Part shown: positions 18,086 to 27,152 of the stretch, in pieces
Layout of the letters: the number at the start of each line of letters is the position of its first letter
Position numbering within the stretch: the first letter of the stretch is position 1
Source: Desulfosarcinaceae bacterium
Lineage (GTDB): Bacteria > Desulfobacterota > Desulfobacteria > Desulfobacterales > Desulfosarcinaceae
Direction: 5' to 3'
DNA length: 63,321 nucleotides
NCBI GenBank assembly: GCA_030066015.1
Contig: JASJCL010000034.1
Coordinates: forward strand, 1-63,321
Program-made: the position numbers and the translations under genes
Notes under the pieces: generated by a model
The model's database searches: none
The model's input: the letters and a program-made list of their open reading frames with translations, nothing else
Told to the model about the DNA's origin: nothing

Positions 18086-20203
18086 TCATTCGTTCGCCCC
18101 GCCCAGCTGACTTTCCAGCACATCCAAATTGCCCCGCAAGTGCTCCGCGAACGCTCGCCGCAAGATTTCCTTGTTATGACGCCAGGCGGTCGTGTTGGTA
18201 TACGCTGCATCCATGGCCAGGAGTTCAACCAGCGGCTGGCCCGGCTGCACGCTCATTAACCGGTCCATCAACCCGGCGCGTTCCACGACCTTGTCCAACT
18301 GTGTATAGAGCTCCGTCAGCGCCAGCAGGGCATCCCGATGGGTCGGCTGGATGGACAATACTTCCCGCCACAAGGAGGCCGCCCGTCCCAATTGTCCCCG
18401 CTGACGATGGATTTCGGCCATTATAGCGCGGGGCGGAATGCCGGAGGGTCGTTTTACCACGACCTTGACGGCGTTCCGATAGGCGGCGCGGTGCTGCCCC
18501 AATTTCAACTGGACCAGGCTCAGGCTGTTGAGGAGGGCGGGATCCTCCGGATGACGGCTGTATTGAATCGCCTTGAGGATGTGTGCTTCAGCGGCTTCGT
18601 AGTTGCCGCTGCGGGAGGCGTTTAGGGCGAGCTTCAACCATGCCTTGGTGAGGACGGGGCTCATCTGAACCGCCCTCTGATACGCCTCGATCGCTTTCTC
18701 GCTGTGCAGACCTTCCAGCCTCTCGTAGACACGCCCCAGATTGTAATAGACGACAGGCTCTTGGGTCCGGTTGTTGTACCGACCGCTTGCCAGCGCTTTT
18801 TCAATGGCCGCCTTGCCTTTCTCGGTTTCGCCCAAGGTGAGCAGCACATTGCCCAAGTTGTTCTGCACGACGCTCAGATGTGGGGTTTTGCGCGCGTTGT
18901 TGAGCCACATTCCGAGGTCGGTCTTGAACACGGCGTTGTACAGATAGGTTGCGTACCCGTTGGCACCGATAAAGAAGGCGATGGCAAACAATAATATGGG
19001 GCGGACGAGGGCGCTTTCCCGAAAGTATGCCAGGGCGCGCAACACCAGAATGGCCAGGAGCAAATGCAGAAACACCATGGGAAGGTAGTTGCGGTGCTCA
19101 TAGACCAACTCCAATGGGATGATGGAGCTTTCGACGGCATGGTTCAAAAAGTAGAACAATAGGGCAAATCCCACCAACGGGAACCGACGTCGCCCGATGA
19201 GGCTGAAAACAATGATGGCCCCTACGATGATCAACGCCGGCAGTGTGGTGGCGGGGGTTGTCCAGCTGGTCGAGACCAAGGGGTCGTGCAGCAACATCAT
19301 CCGTGAACCGGTGGGATATATCATGAGCCCCAGATAGAAGAGCAAAAGCCGCGGCTGCGTGAGCAAACGCTGCAGTGGTGTGAAGGGTCGAAACTGATAG
19401 TCACCGAACACGCCGCCAACGACCAGCCTGTGGATGCCGCCGATCGCCAGCAGAGTGACAATCAGCACGACAGACAATTTGAACGAAAATGGCAGCTTGT
19501 GCCCCGGTTCCTGAATTAAATAATACTCCATCGCGAGGATCGAAATGGGCGCCAAGACGGCGTTTTCTTTCGAGGCAACTGCGGCCAGTGCGGCGGCCAC
19601 GCAAAGCGTCCACCAGCCCCACTGCCGCGGACGCCCCTCGGCGGTCCGTGCGCCGATATAGGCATAGAGGGAGAGCAGGTAAAACAGCGCCGCCATGCTG
19701 GCCATGCGCTGCACGATGTAGGTAACCGCGGTCACATTGAGGGGATGTACTGCCCACAAGACGGCACCCAAGAGGGCGATATGGCCGGCCTGATCACCAT
19801 AGGTGGCTTTTAGACGCGGAAGTCGCAACATCCGCCGAATCAGCAGGAAGAGCGCCACCGCCGCCAAAAAATGGATGCCGACGTTGACCACATGGTAACC
19901 AAATACCTCCAGCCCGCCATGGAGGTAATTGAGGGCGAAGCTAAGGAAGGCCAGCGGGCGGGAGGATCTCCCCTGCTCCTGGGATCCCTTGGCCATCGCC
20001 TCCCAGAGCGTGGCGACGCTGAAGTTCTCGATCTGGATGTGGGGATTTTCGATGATGTTGTGAATATCGTCGTAGTGCCATTCGCAATGGAAACTATTGC
20101 CATAGACGACCAATACGGCGGCACATAACAGCAGGATCGATCGACAGGCCATGGGTTGACCAAGTTCCAAATGTGATAGCGGGGCGATGCGATTGGGCGG
20201 CAC
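18086..20203 (-). CDS. TMTC-like polytopic membrane glycosyltransferase with C-terminal TPR repeats
   Basis: 705 residues. The N-terminal two thirds hold about ten membrane helices. The first extracytoplasmic loop has an acidic HYDDIHNIIENPHI motif, resembling the DD/DE catalytic loop of GT-C enzymes (protein O-mannosyltransferase/TMTC type), followed by RPLAFLSFALNY. From about residue 440 there are several TPR units (VVYYNLGRVYERLEG, KAWLKLALNASRSGNYEAA, SLVQLKLGQHRAA). Start is GTG at 20203 with AAGGA upstream; an ATG 17 codons in is possible. It is inserted, on the opposite strand, between the pilin and the minor pilins. Role in glycosylating the pilin is inference; the TPRs may recognise the acceptor. 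Confidence 0.72.
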   Translation of the reverse strand: MPPNRIAPLSHLELGQPMACRSILLLCAAVLVVYGNSFHCEWHYDDIHNIIENPHIQIENFSVATLWEAMAKGSQEQGRSSRPLAFLSFALNYLHGGLEVFGYHVVNVGIHFLAAVALFLLIRRMLRLPRLKATYGDQAGHIALLGAVLWAVHPLNVTAVTYIVQRMASMAALFYLLSLYAYIGARTAEGRPRQWGWWTLCVAAALAAVASKENAVLAPISILAMEYYLIQEPGHKLPFSFKLSVVLIVTLLAIGGIHRLVVGGVFGDYQFRPFTPLQRLLTQPRLLLFYLGLMIYPTGSRMMLLHDPLVSTSWTTPATTLPALIIVGAIIVFSLIGRRRFPLVGFALLFYFLNHAVESSIIPLELVYEHRNYLPMVFLHLLLAILVLRALAYFRESALVRPILLFAIAFFIGANGYATYLYNAVFKTDLGMWLNNARKTPHLSVVQNNLGNVLLTLGETEKGKAAIEKALASGRYNNRTQEPVVYYNLGRVYERLEGLHSEKAIEAYQRAVQMSPVLTKAWLKLALNASRSGNYEAAEAHILKAIQYSRHPEDPALLNSLSLVQLKLGQHRAAYRNAVKVVVKRPSGIPPRAIMAEIHRQRGQLGRAASLWREVLSIQPTHRDALLALTELYTQLDKVVERAGLMDRLMSVQPGQPLVELLAMDAAYTNTTAWRHNKEILRRAFAEHLRGNLDVLESQLGGANE

Positions 20204-20386
20204 GAGCGGCGTTCCTTATGCTTGGGCAGCGATGGGTGGATGTGGTAATCTTGGTCGCGATTGCGGGGGGCGCTACCATCACCTTGTACACCGGTTCTAT
20301 CTCCGGGATCAAGTGATCTCATGGTAAATATGCATAAGTTTCAGCGTGTTTGCCTTTTTTCATTTCCTGTCGAGCGAAGTTCTGTT

Positions 20387-20929
20387 ATGAACGAACGGAT
20401 GCTGAAACCGCAGAGCGCCATAAATCCGTCCGGCGATGGGCCCTTACCCCTTGGCCGGCAACTGGGCTTTACCCTCTTTGAGGTCATCCTGGTATTGCTG
20501 ATTGTGACCCTGCTCACCGCCATCGTGATCTCCCGTAATAGCCAATCGGCCACGCGGGCGAAGCTGCAGGGACAAGCGAATCTGCTGAAAACCCAACTGC
20601 GGTACGCCCAGGCACGGGCATTGAACGCGAATCAGATTTGGGGGATGACGGCCCTCAACAACAGCGTCTGGCTGTTCAACGGCGGCAGCACGGCCAACCA
20701 GATTCAGTTACCGGGTGAGGCCTCCAGCCCCGTGGTTTTCGGTGCCGGGGACCGCCAGGATCTGGCAGTGACGAATTTCACGGTGAGTTTTGACGATCGT
20801 GGGCAACCCTGCACAGGGGATACGGGCACCACGCCCATTGCGTCGGCGCTGGCCATCACCGTATCGGACACTGGTAGCGGCGCTTCCACCCAAATTGTGA
20901 TCACCCCCAATACGGGCTTCATCCAATGA
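20387..20929 (+). CDS. MshC/GspH-like minor prepilin
   Basis: Minor pilin precursor of about 180 residues. The leader ends in a prepilin peptidase site LG^FTLFEVILVLLIVTLL with Glu at +5. The globular part has the GspH/MshC pattern (LLKTQLRYAQARALNANQ) and two-strand beta stretches such as NFTVSFDDRGQPC near the end. The start at 20387 is chosen because it gives a usual leader; upstream in-frame ATGs at 20321 and 20330 have no better ribosome site. It overlaps the next gene by 4 bases, so both are translated together. Position between pilin and mshD matches the MSHA gene order. Confidence 0.8.
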   Translation: MNERMLKPQSAINPSGDGPLPLGRQLGFTLFEVILVLLIVTLLTAIVISRNSQSATRAKLQGQANLLKTQLRYAQARALNANQIWGMTALNNSVWLFNGGSTANQIQLPGEASSPVVFGAGDRQDLAVTNFTVSFDDRGQPCTGDTGTTPIASALAITVSDTGSGASTQIVITPNTGFIQ

Positions 20930-21387
20930 GCCATCCCCCCAGCTCGCCTATGCACCCGCGCTTGAACACGGTCGTCACTGCGAAAGCGAGCGGCTTCTCG
21001 CTGGTAGAGGTGATCGTCGCCATCGTCATCGGGGCCATCGCCAGTGTGCTGCTGTTCCAGTTTATGGGGGGCAACATGGCCCGGGTATTGACGCCCTTGG
21101 CCCGCATCGATCAAAGCTATCGTCTGACCGCCGTCATGGAGAATATTTCAGCCCATTATAAGAACCTGCTTTTGACCGATGCCACGCCGCTGGCCACCCT
21201 GGACACTGACATCCAGAACGGCAATGTCAGCACGAATACCCCCTATTTCGGCGAATACACCCCCACGGCGACGCAGTACATCGAGTTCGCTGGCGGTGTG
21301 GAATCCTCCTGCAGCGTTAATTGCCGAATCCTGCGCGTCGATCTCGAACGCGGGGAGCACCGGATTACGGCGCTTTTTACCAATTGA
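20926..21387 (+). CDS. MshD-like minor prepilin
   Basis: 153 residues. Leader of about 22 residues ends in a prepilin peptidase site SG^FSLVEVIVAIVIGAIAS with Glu at +5. The rest is short, with MGGNMARVLTPLARIDQSYRL after the helix and a Cys pair (SSCSVNCRIL) near the C-terminus that may form a disulphide. Its ATG overlaps the stop of the preceding prepilin gene (ATGA). Probably incorporated at the pilus tip or needed for initiation. The MshD name rests on order and general features. Confidence 0.78.
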   Translation: MSHPPSSPMHPRLNTVVTAKASGFSLVEVIVAIVIGAIASVLLFQFMGGNMARVLTPLARIDQSYRLTAVMENISAHYKNLLLTDATPLATLDTDIQNGNVSTNTPYFGEYTPTATQYIEFAGGVESSCSVNCRILRVDLERGEHRITALFTN

Positions 21388-21399
21388 GGCCCGCTCGGC

Positions 21400-24300
21400 G
21401 TGCCTCTGAATATGTTTGGACATATGGTGCCATCATCTACCATTAATTGTGATTGCAGGGCTTGGCCAATGGGTGCCGAAAGGGGCTTCACCCTGCTTGA
21501 AGTGATTCTTGCGCTGGTCCTCACCGGTATCTTGACCGCCATGGTGGCCACTAGTGCGATTTCCGGCTTCAATTTCTTCGCAGCGGCCAGGGACAATATC
21601 CACATCACCCAGAAGGCCAATCTGGCGCTGGCGCGGCTGACCCGCGAGTTTCGGGAGATTACCAACATCATCGGTGTGGACACCACCCGTCCCTACCTGA
21701 TTTACGATCGGGCCGCCGTGCGCAATGCCATCGCCCTAGACGCCGGGGACCTCAAGTTCTACGCGGATGTCGGTGGCATCACCTCCATGAATGCGGCTTA
21801 CATCGCCGCCAACGGAGATGTGCTGATCGATGCGGTGACGGGATTCAGCCTCAATTTTCTCAACGGTACCACCAACTGGCAAGTATCCCCCACCTTTGAT
21901 CCCATCCGGGAATTGTCGGCCATCGGGTTTCAAATCACCATTGGTCGCGAATCGTTCGGCGGCCGCGCGTCAACCTTTCAAAATACGGTTCACCTGCGCA
22001 ATAACAACAACTATGGCGGCGCATCCTTGGCGGTGACCCCGCCCACGCCACCCACCCAAGGCGCATATCCCTGCTTTATTGGCGCGGCACAAACAGCCGC
22101 GGTGGCGCCCAATTGGCGGCATCTTTCCCTGCTGGCGATGCTGCTCTTGCCCGTCGCGTGGCTGCGCCGGCGAACCGCTTCGCCACTCGGCGTGTTGACG
22201 GTATTGTTGCGCGACATGCAGGGCGCCGCTCTGATCACCATTGTCGGGATCTTGGTCGTCTTTTCCGCCTTGGCGCTTGTCATGCTCCCCATGATCACCA
22301 CCTCCCAATACACCCAATTGGATCAGGACGCCGCCTCGAAGACCTATTACCTCGCCGAATCCGGCTATCGCTACGCCGCCAGCCAATATCTCAACGCCGG
22401 CTCAGACGCCGCCAAAAATGCCGCCTTGGAGAACCTTCACGGGCAAACTTACAGCCTGGCCGGCAACGCCGGCAGTTTCCAGGTGAGTGTCTTCCCCTAT
22501 TACGGCTATGTGAGCAGTGACCCCGGCGGCAGCACCACACTCACCATTCGCGTCCCCGGCGGACTGAGCGCTGATTTGGATGCCAGCGCCTTTGCCGGTG
22601 GTGGGCGGCTGCGGATCGGCAGCGCTGTCTTCGCCTACAGCAGCGCTAGCCCCAGCCCGCCCAACATCAGCTTCAGCATGACGTCCACCATGCCAAGTGT
22701 CCCCGTCAACACGAATGTTTACTTCATGGGCCGGACAAGCGCTGCCGCCCAAACGGTCGTCCAGGACGGGACTATCAACATGGCCAGCGGCACCACGCGC
22801 ACCTTCCCCCTCGAAAACGCCGAGGTGATCATCAACGGCAATCTCTACGCCTACCGTCAAAACAACCGCACCACCGACCAGCTTGTGGGCATCACCGATC
22901 CAGAGGACCCCAATATGCCCGCACTGAACTTGGCGCCCGGTACCGACGTGGTCTTGGGTCGCTATGTCGATCTGCAGAGCACGGGCAGCTTCGGCAGTGG
23001 CGGCCTCGCCAGTCAGCGCTTGTTGACCTACCATGTCCCCCTGCCCAGTTCGGAGAATGCCCGGCACCGTCTGGAGTTTCACGATCGTTTCGAGGACCTC
23101 AGCCACTGGTCCACCATCTGGGGTGGCCAGGCAGCTGCCGATATCGGCGGCGACAGCGCCATGGCAATCACCGCCGTCGATACGTACACCAGCGGTTGGC
23201 CCCGCATCAGCATGACCGCCCTGGACTGGACCACCACAGAGCTGGATCTGGAGTGGATCCATCAGCGGGCCGATTACTTTCTCAGTTACGACGCTCAGGT
23301 CAAAATCGGCTTTGAGGGCAGCCCAACGCCGGATTGGGGGTTCACGCCACCAGGCAGCGACATTCCCACCTATTTCGCCGCCGGCCTCTCCTTTCGGCTG
23401 GACAGCGCCACCAGCAGCTTCAATGCCTACGGACTCTCCCTGATGCGCGGCAATAATGCCGCACCCGACCCTTTTGACAACCTGCCCAATGAGCTCCTTG
23501 ACGCGGATTTCAATAGTAAGTTGATCATCCTCTTGTGGCAGCAGACTGGCGACGGCACCAGCCGAACCTGGCTGGCCTACGAGGAGATCGCCGATCTCAC
23601 GCAGTTCGAGGAGAACGTGGAGGGTGGCGTGAACGGCTGGACGGCGGACGGCCTCTGGAATATCAGCACCAACAGGCATTTCAGCGGTTCGAGCAGCTGG
23701 TATTATGGTCAAAGCGGCACCAACAACTACGATACGGGGGCGATCAACTCCGGCTCTCTGGTATCCCCGGAAATTGACCTTGCCATCTGTGATTACGGCC
23801 GGTTGATCCTCAGTTACAGGAGTTTGCATCAGACCCAACCCATCGATCCAGACCTATATGACCTTAAAACGGTCGAGATCCGGATGCGCGAAGGCGGCAC
23901 CTGGTCTGCCTGGACCGAGATCGATCGAATCACCGGTGCCAGCAGCGGCTGGAATCAAAGGGAGGTGGACATCACCGCCTACCTCGGCGAGCAGATTCAG
24001 CTGCGGTATCACTTCGACACGGTTACCGACCTCGACAACAATTTCGAGGGTTGGTACATCGACGATGTCCGCATTGCCGGTGACTGGCCGATCCAGGAGT
24101 CCACCTTGGCTCTGCGCATCCAAGAGGCGCCCTCGCTGAGATTCACCAACGGGGGAACCTACGCCATCCAGCGGGGCGATCAGGTGTTTCAGGGCACGGC
24201 TTCTGCCGTTGTGGACGCTGATCCGATCCTCACCGGCGGCAGTTGGGCCGGAGGCAATGCCAGCGGCCACCTGATACTTAAAAATCTCAGCGGCAGCTTC

Positions 24301-24774
24301 AATTTGAGCCAGCCCTTCTTTGTAATTGCCCAAGGACAGGTGGGTACCGTACAGGAGGTGCGCAGCCGGGACAATTTCATCCGCGCCTATTACGGCTCAC
24401 CCCTCGGTTGTGGGACTGCCAATAGCGATCCGTTGGACAATCAGCGCCTGGCCAATCCGCGCGACCCCACCGAACTCAACTGGCCGCCGGAGGAGGGCGA
24501 ACCCTATACCGCTGCCGACGACGCTTTTACCCTCATTCAGTGGGATGCCAGCAATGTCAACGCCAGCGTGGCCAGTTTCACCCGTCTCAACACAACCCAG
24601 CTGCGCAGCGACGAACCAGCTCTGCTGACCCCCAATGGCCCGCTCGGCCAGACCCGGCCGGAATTGGGCCTGCATGCCCTTGGCAAGGGGGCGGAAAATA
24701 CTTACTTCGACGATTTTGGGCTGACGGTGACCTTCGATGGTCCCCTCGACATCACCTCGCCGGTACAAGAATGA
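21400..24774 (+). CDS. Giant fused prepilin/adhesin (MshO-MshP-MshQ-like)
   Basis: 1124 residues from GTG 21400; ATG at 21412, 21424 or 21469 are alternatives, the last giving a short MGAERG leader. Segment 1 (to about 220) is an MshO-like prepilin with site G29^F30TLLEVILALVL. Then C225FIGAAQ, a hydrophobic run at about 242-255 and Arg256-258 resemble a C-terminal sorting signal, but in mid-protein. Segment 2 begins near 266 with a PilX/MshP-type signal, Q274-G275^AALITIVGILVV, and YYLAESGYRYAAS. Segment 3 (about 500-1124) is a large beta-rich region like MshQ, with a MAM/jelly-roll-like stretch at about 745-895 containing GWYIDDVRIAG. MshO, P and Q are separate genes in Vibrio. No stop or frame change occurs across the joins. 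Probably a surface-exposed tip adhesin. Confidence 0.78.
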   Translation: MPLNMFGHMVPSSTINCDCRAWPMGAERGFTLLEVILALVLTGILTAMVATSAISGFNFFAAARDNIHITQKANLALARLTREFREITNIIGVDTTRPYLIYDRAAVRNAIALDAGDLKFYADVGGITSMNAAYIAANGDVLIDAVTGFSLNFLNGTTNWQVSPTFDPIRELSAIGFQITIGRESFGGRASTFQNTVHLRNNNNYGGASLAVTPPTPPTQGAYPCFIGAAQTAAVAPNWRHLSLLAMLLLPVAWLRRRTASPLGVLTVLLRDMQGAALITIVGILVVFSALALVMLPMITTSQYTQLDQDAASKTYYLAESGYRYAASQYLNAGSDAAKNAALENLHGQTYSLAGNAGSFQVSVFPYYGYVSSDPGGSTTLTIRVPGGLSADLDASAFAGGGRLRIGSAVFAYSSASPSPPNISFSMTSTMPSVPVNTNVYFMGRTSAAAQTVVQDGTINMASGTTRTFPLENAEVIINGNLYAYRQNNRTTDQLVGITDPEDPNMPALNLAPGTDVVLGRYVDLQSTGSFGSGGLASQRLLTYHVPLPSSENARHRLEFHDRFEDLSHWSTIWGGQAAADIGGDSAMAITAVDTYTSGWPRISMTALDWTTTELDLEWIHQRADYFLSYDAQVKIGFEGSPTPDWGFTPPGSDIPTYFAAGLSFRLDSATSSFNAYGLSLMRGNNAAPDPFDNLPNELLDADFNSKLIILLWQQTGDGTSRTWLAYEEIADLTQFEENVEGGVNGWTADGLWNISTNRHFSGSSSWYYGQSGTNNYDTGAINSGSLVSPEIDLAICDYGRLILSYRSLHQTQPIDPDLYDLKTVEIRMREGGTWSAWTEIDRITGASSGWNQREVDITAYLGEQIQLRYHFDTVTDLDNNFEGWYIDDVRIAGDWPIQESTLALRIQEAPSLRFTNGGTYAIQRGDQVFQGTASAVVDADPILTGGSWAGGNASGHLILKNLSGSFNLSQPFFVIAQGQVGTVQEVRSRDNFIRAYYGSPLGCGTANSDPLDNQRLANPRDPTELNWPPEEGEPYTAADDAFTLIQWDASNVNASVASFTRLNTTQLRSDEPALLTPNGPLGQTRPELGLHALGKGAENTYFDDFGLTVTFDGPLDITSPVQE

Positions 24775-24858
24775 TTCCTTCCAGATAGAGCGCCCCTACC
24801 CCGAGATACGCCCGCACATCATGACAATACCGTCGCGTCTCTACGGAGTCTTTTATAC

Positions 24859-24887
24859 TTGACCTTAACGTAAACTGTAATTATAAG
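24859..24887 (+). promoter_or_regulatory. Sigma-70-type promoter for the acyl-CoA synthetase gene
   Basis: TTGACC (24859-24864) and TATAAG (24882-24887) are separated by 17 bases, each one mismatch from consensus. The predicted start is near 24894, giving a leader of about 57 bases to the ATG at 24951. The surrounding DNA is AT-rich compared with its neighbours. Confidence 0.7.
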
Positions 24888-24950
24888 CTTCGCCGTAGCC
24901 CCCTCGAAACCAGGCATGAACCCCCTATCCCCTGCTGAAAGGCGGTCGGT

Positions 24951-27152
24951 ATGACGTTTAGCGCAACATTGAATCAGGCCATCGCCGCGGGCGACCACAG
25001 TTTGGATGAGTTCACCGCCAAGTCCATATTGAAGCGTTGCGGAATTCCCACGGTTGAAGAGGCTTGCGCCGCCACCGTTGAGGAGGCCGTAGCGGCTGCC
25101 GAAACCCTGGGGTACCCGGTGGTGCTCAAGGCGCTTGGAAGGCAATTGCTGCATAAATCCGACCGGGGACTGGTGCACATGGGGTTGACGTCGACGGCGG
25201 CAATCAAGATGGCCGCCAAAGCTATGCAGAGAGAAGCCGGCGGGGCGTTGGAGGGATACCTGGTGCAGCGGCAAATCACCGGACGGCGAGAGTTTGTCGT
25301 CGGTATGATCCGCGATGAGCAGTTCGGCCCCATGGTGCTTTTTGGTGTCGGCGGTGTTTTGACAGAAGCCCTGGCGGACACCGTGATGGGGATGGCCCCG
25401 CTCTCCAGGACCGATGCCTTCGAGATGGTGGGTGCCATTCGCGCCCAGAAGCTGCTGGAAGACTTCAGAGGGGAAGCGGCGGTGGACCGTGATGCTCTGG
25501 CCGACATCTTGATGGCCATTGGCCGGCTGGCATTAGCAGCGCCGCTCCTGGCCGAAGTGGATATCAATCCCCTCGTCTGCACCCCGTCAGGCTCGCTTGT
25601 GGCGGTGGATGCGCTGTTCACGCTGGCGCAGGCCGCACCGCCGGCGACGGCTCGTGAGCCGGTGGACCCAATGGCCATCGGTGCCCTCTTTCATCCCCGC
25701 AGTATCGCCTTTATCGGCGCTTCGGCCACCTTGGGAAAATGGGGCCATATGCTGCCGCATCATACCATCAGTGGCGGGTACCAGGGTGAGGTCCATCTGG
25801 TCAATCCCCGCGGCGGCACCATTGCCGGCAAAAAGGCCCTGAAGCGCATCGCCGATCTTCCGGAGGCGGTGGATCTGGCGGTCGTCACCCTGCCGGCGGC
25901 CAAAGTCCTCGGCATCATGTCAGCGTTGGCCGCAAAGGAAATCCGATACATGGTTCTGGTCTCTTCGGGTTTCGGCGAGACGGGGTCCACGGGCCGGGAG
26001 ATGGAAGAACGGCTGGTGGCTGCCGCGCGGGATTACGGCATATTGATTTTGGGTCCCAATACAATGGGGATCAGCAATCCCCACATCAAATTGCATTGCA
26101 CCGGTACCGCCACGATGCCGGAATCCGGTGCCACTGCCATGGTGTCCCAGTCCGGTAATTTGGGAACCCAGCTGCTGACCTTCGCCGAGGCCCAGGGCGT
26201 TGGCATCCGCGCCTTCTGCGGCTCGGGCAATGAGGCCATGATAACGGTGGCGGATTATCTGGAGGCCTTTGCCGTCGATACGCAAACCGCCGCAGTGCTC
26301 CTCTATCTGGAAAGTGTCAAAAGCGGCCCACGCTTTCTGGCGGCCGCCCGTAAGGTCAGTCGACACAAGCCCATTGTGCTCCTCAAGGGCGGGCAGACCC
26401 CTGCCGGCCGCCGGGCCGCATCCTCTCACACGGGCGCCATGGCCACCGATCAAAGCGTGTTCGATGCCGTCTGTCGCCAGGCCGGTATTTTAACGGTCCA
26501 GCACTCCATGGATCTCCTCGACCTGGCGGCGGCATTCACCGCCATGCCCCTCCCCAGCGGTAAGCGCGTGGCCATCATGACCCTGGGCGGCGGGTGGGGG
26601 GTGGTTACCACCGATCTCTGCGCCCGGCATGGTCTTGAGATCCCGCCGCTTGCACCAGAGCTTATCTCTGAAATCGATCGACTGCTGCCCCCCTTCTGGA
26701 GTCGGGGCAATCCGGTGGATCTCGTGGGCGACAACGATCCGTCCGTGCCCCTCAAGGTGATGGAGCACTTGCTCAAGTGGGAACAATGCGATGCCGTGAT
26801 CCACCTGGGCATCGTCGGCAGGCGGGGATATATCGAAAAACTGGCGGCGGCCGTCGAGCACTGCGACCCAAGTGTGCCGCAAACGCTTACCGAGGCTGCG
26901 GTGCACCGTATCGCAACCTTTGAGCGAGACTACATCGAACAGATTGCCCAGCTGATGGACCAATATGGCAAACCAGTGGTGGGGGTGAGTCTGATGAAGG
27001 ACGCGCGCGACAAGACCGTCTACACGGTGGATGGTGTCCATCAAAAGACCGTACTCTACGAAACACCGGAACGGGCCGTGAAAGCCCTGGCACAAATGGT
27101 GCGCTATCACCGCTTCCAGCGGCGCAGCCAACGCGCCACTACGCCCGCATGA
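24951..27152 (+). CDS. ADP-forming acyl-CoA (acetate-CoA) ligase, fused subunits
   Basis: Reversibly converts acyl-CoA, ADP and phosphate to acid, CoA and ATP. 733 residues in beta-alpha order: N-terminal ATP-grasp domain (about 1-225: EFTAKSILKRCGIPT, GYPVVLKALGRQLLHKSDRG, ADVNPL-type EVDINPLVCTPSG), then a CoA-binding Rossmann domain from about 240 (PRSIAFIGASATLGKWG), and ligase-CoA/flavodoxin-like domains (ILGPNTMGISNP, SQSGNLGTQLL). The SSHTGAMATD motif near residue 492 corresponds to the conserved SHTGA segment. It has its own promoter and overlaps the convergent Hsp70-like gene tail to tail by 14 bases. Substrate could be acetate, propionate or a larger acid. Confidence 0.9.
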   Translation: MTFSATLNQAIAAGDHSLDEFTAKSILKRCGIPTVEEACAATVEEAVAAAETLGYPVVLKALGRQLLHKSDRGLVHMGLTSTAAIKMAAKAMQREAGGALEGYLVQRQITGRREFVVGMIRDEQFGPMVLFGVGGVLTEALADTVMGMAPLSRTDAFEMVGAIRAQKLLEDFRGEAAVDRDALADILMAIGRLALAAPLLAEVDINPLVCTPSGSLVAVDALFTLAQAAPPATAREPVDPMAIGALFHPRSIAFIGASATLGKWGHMLPHHTISGGYQGEVHLVNPRGGTIAGKKALKRIADLPEAVDLAVVTLPAAKVLGIMSALAAKEIRYMVLVSSGFGETGSTGREMEERLVAAARDYGILILGPNTMGISNPHIKLHCTGTATMPESGATAMVSQSGNLGTQLLTFAEAQGVGIRAFCGSGNEAMITVADYLEAFAVDTQTAAVLLYLESVKSGPRFLAAARKVSRHKPIVLLKGGQTPAGRRAASSHTGAMATDQSVFDAVCRQAGILTVQHSMDLLDLAAAFTAMPLPSGKRVAIMTLGGGWGVVTTDLCARHGLEIPPLAPELISEIDRLLPPFWSRGNPVDLVGDNDPSVPLKVMEHLLKWEQCDAVIHLGIVGRRGYIEKLAAAVEHCDPSVPQTLTEAAVHRIATFERDYIEQIAQLMDQYGKPVVGVSLMKDARDKTVYTVDGVHQKTVLYETPERAVKALAQMVRYHRFQRRSQRATTPA

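Noticed and set aside
22402-23838. 478-codon minus-strand open frame opposite the fused prepilin
   Set aside because: Shadow of the coding frame on the other strand; no ribosome site and no domain pattern.
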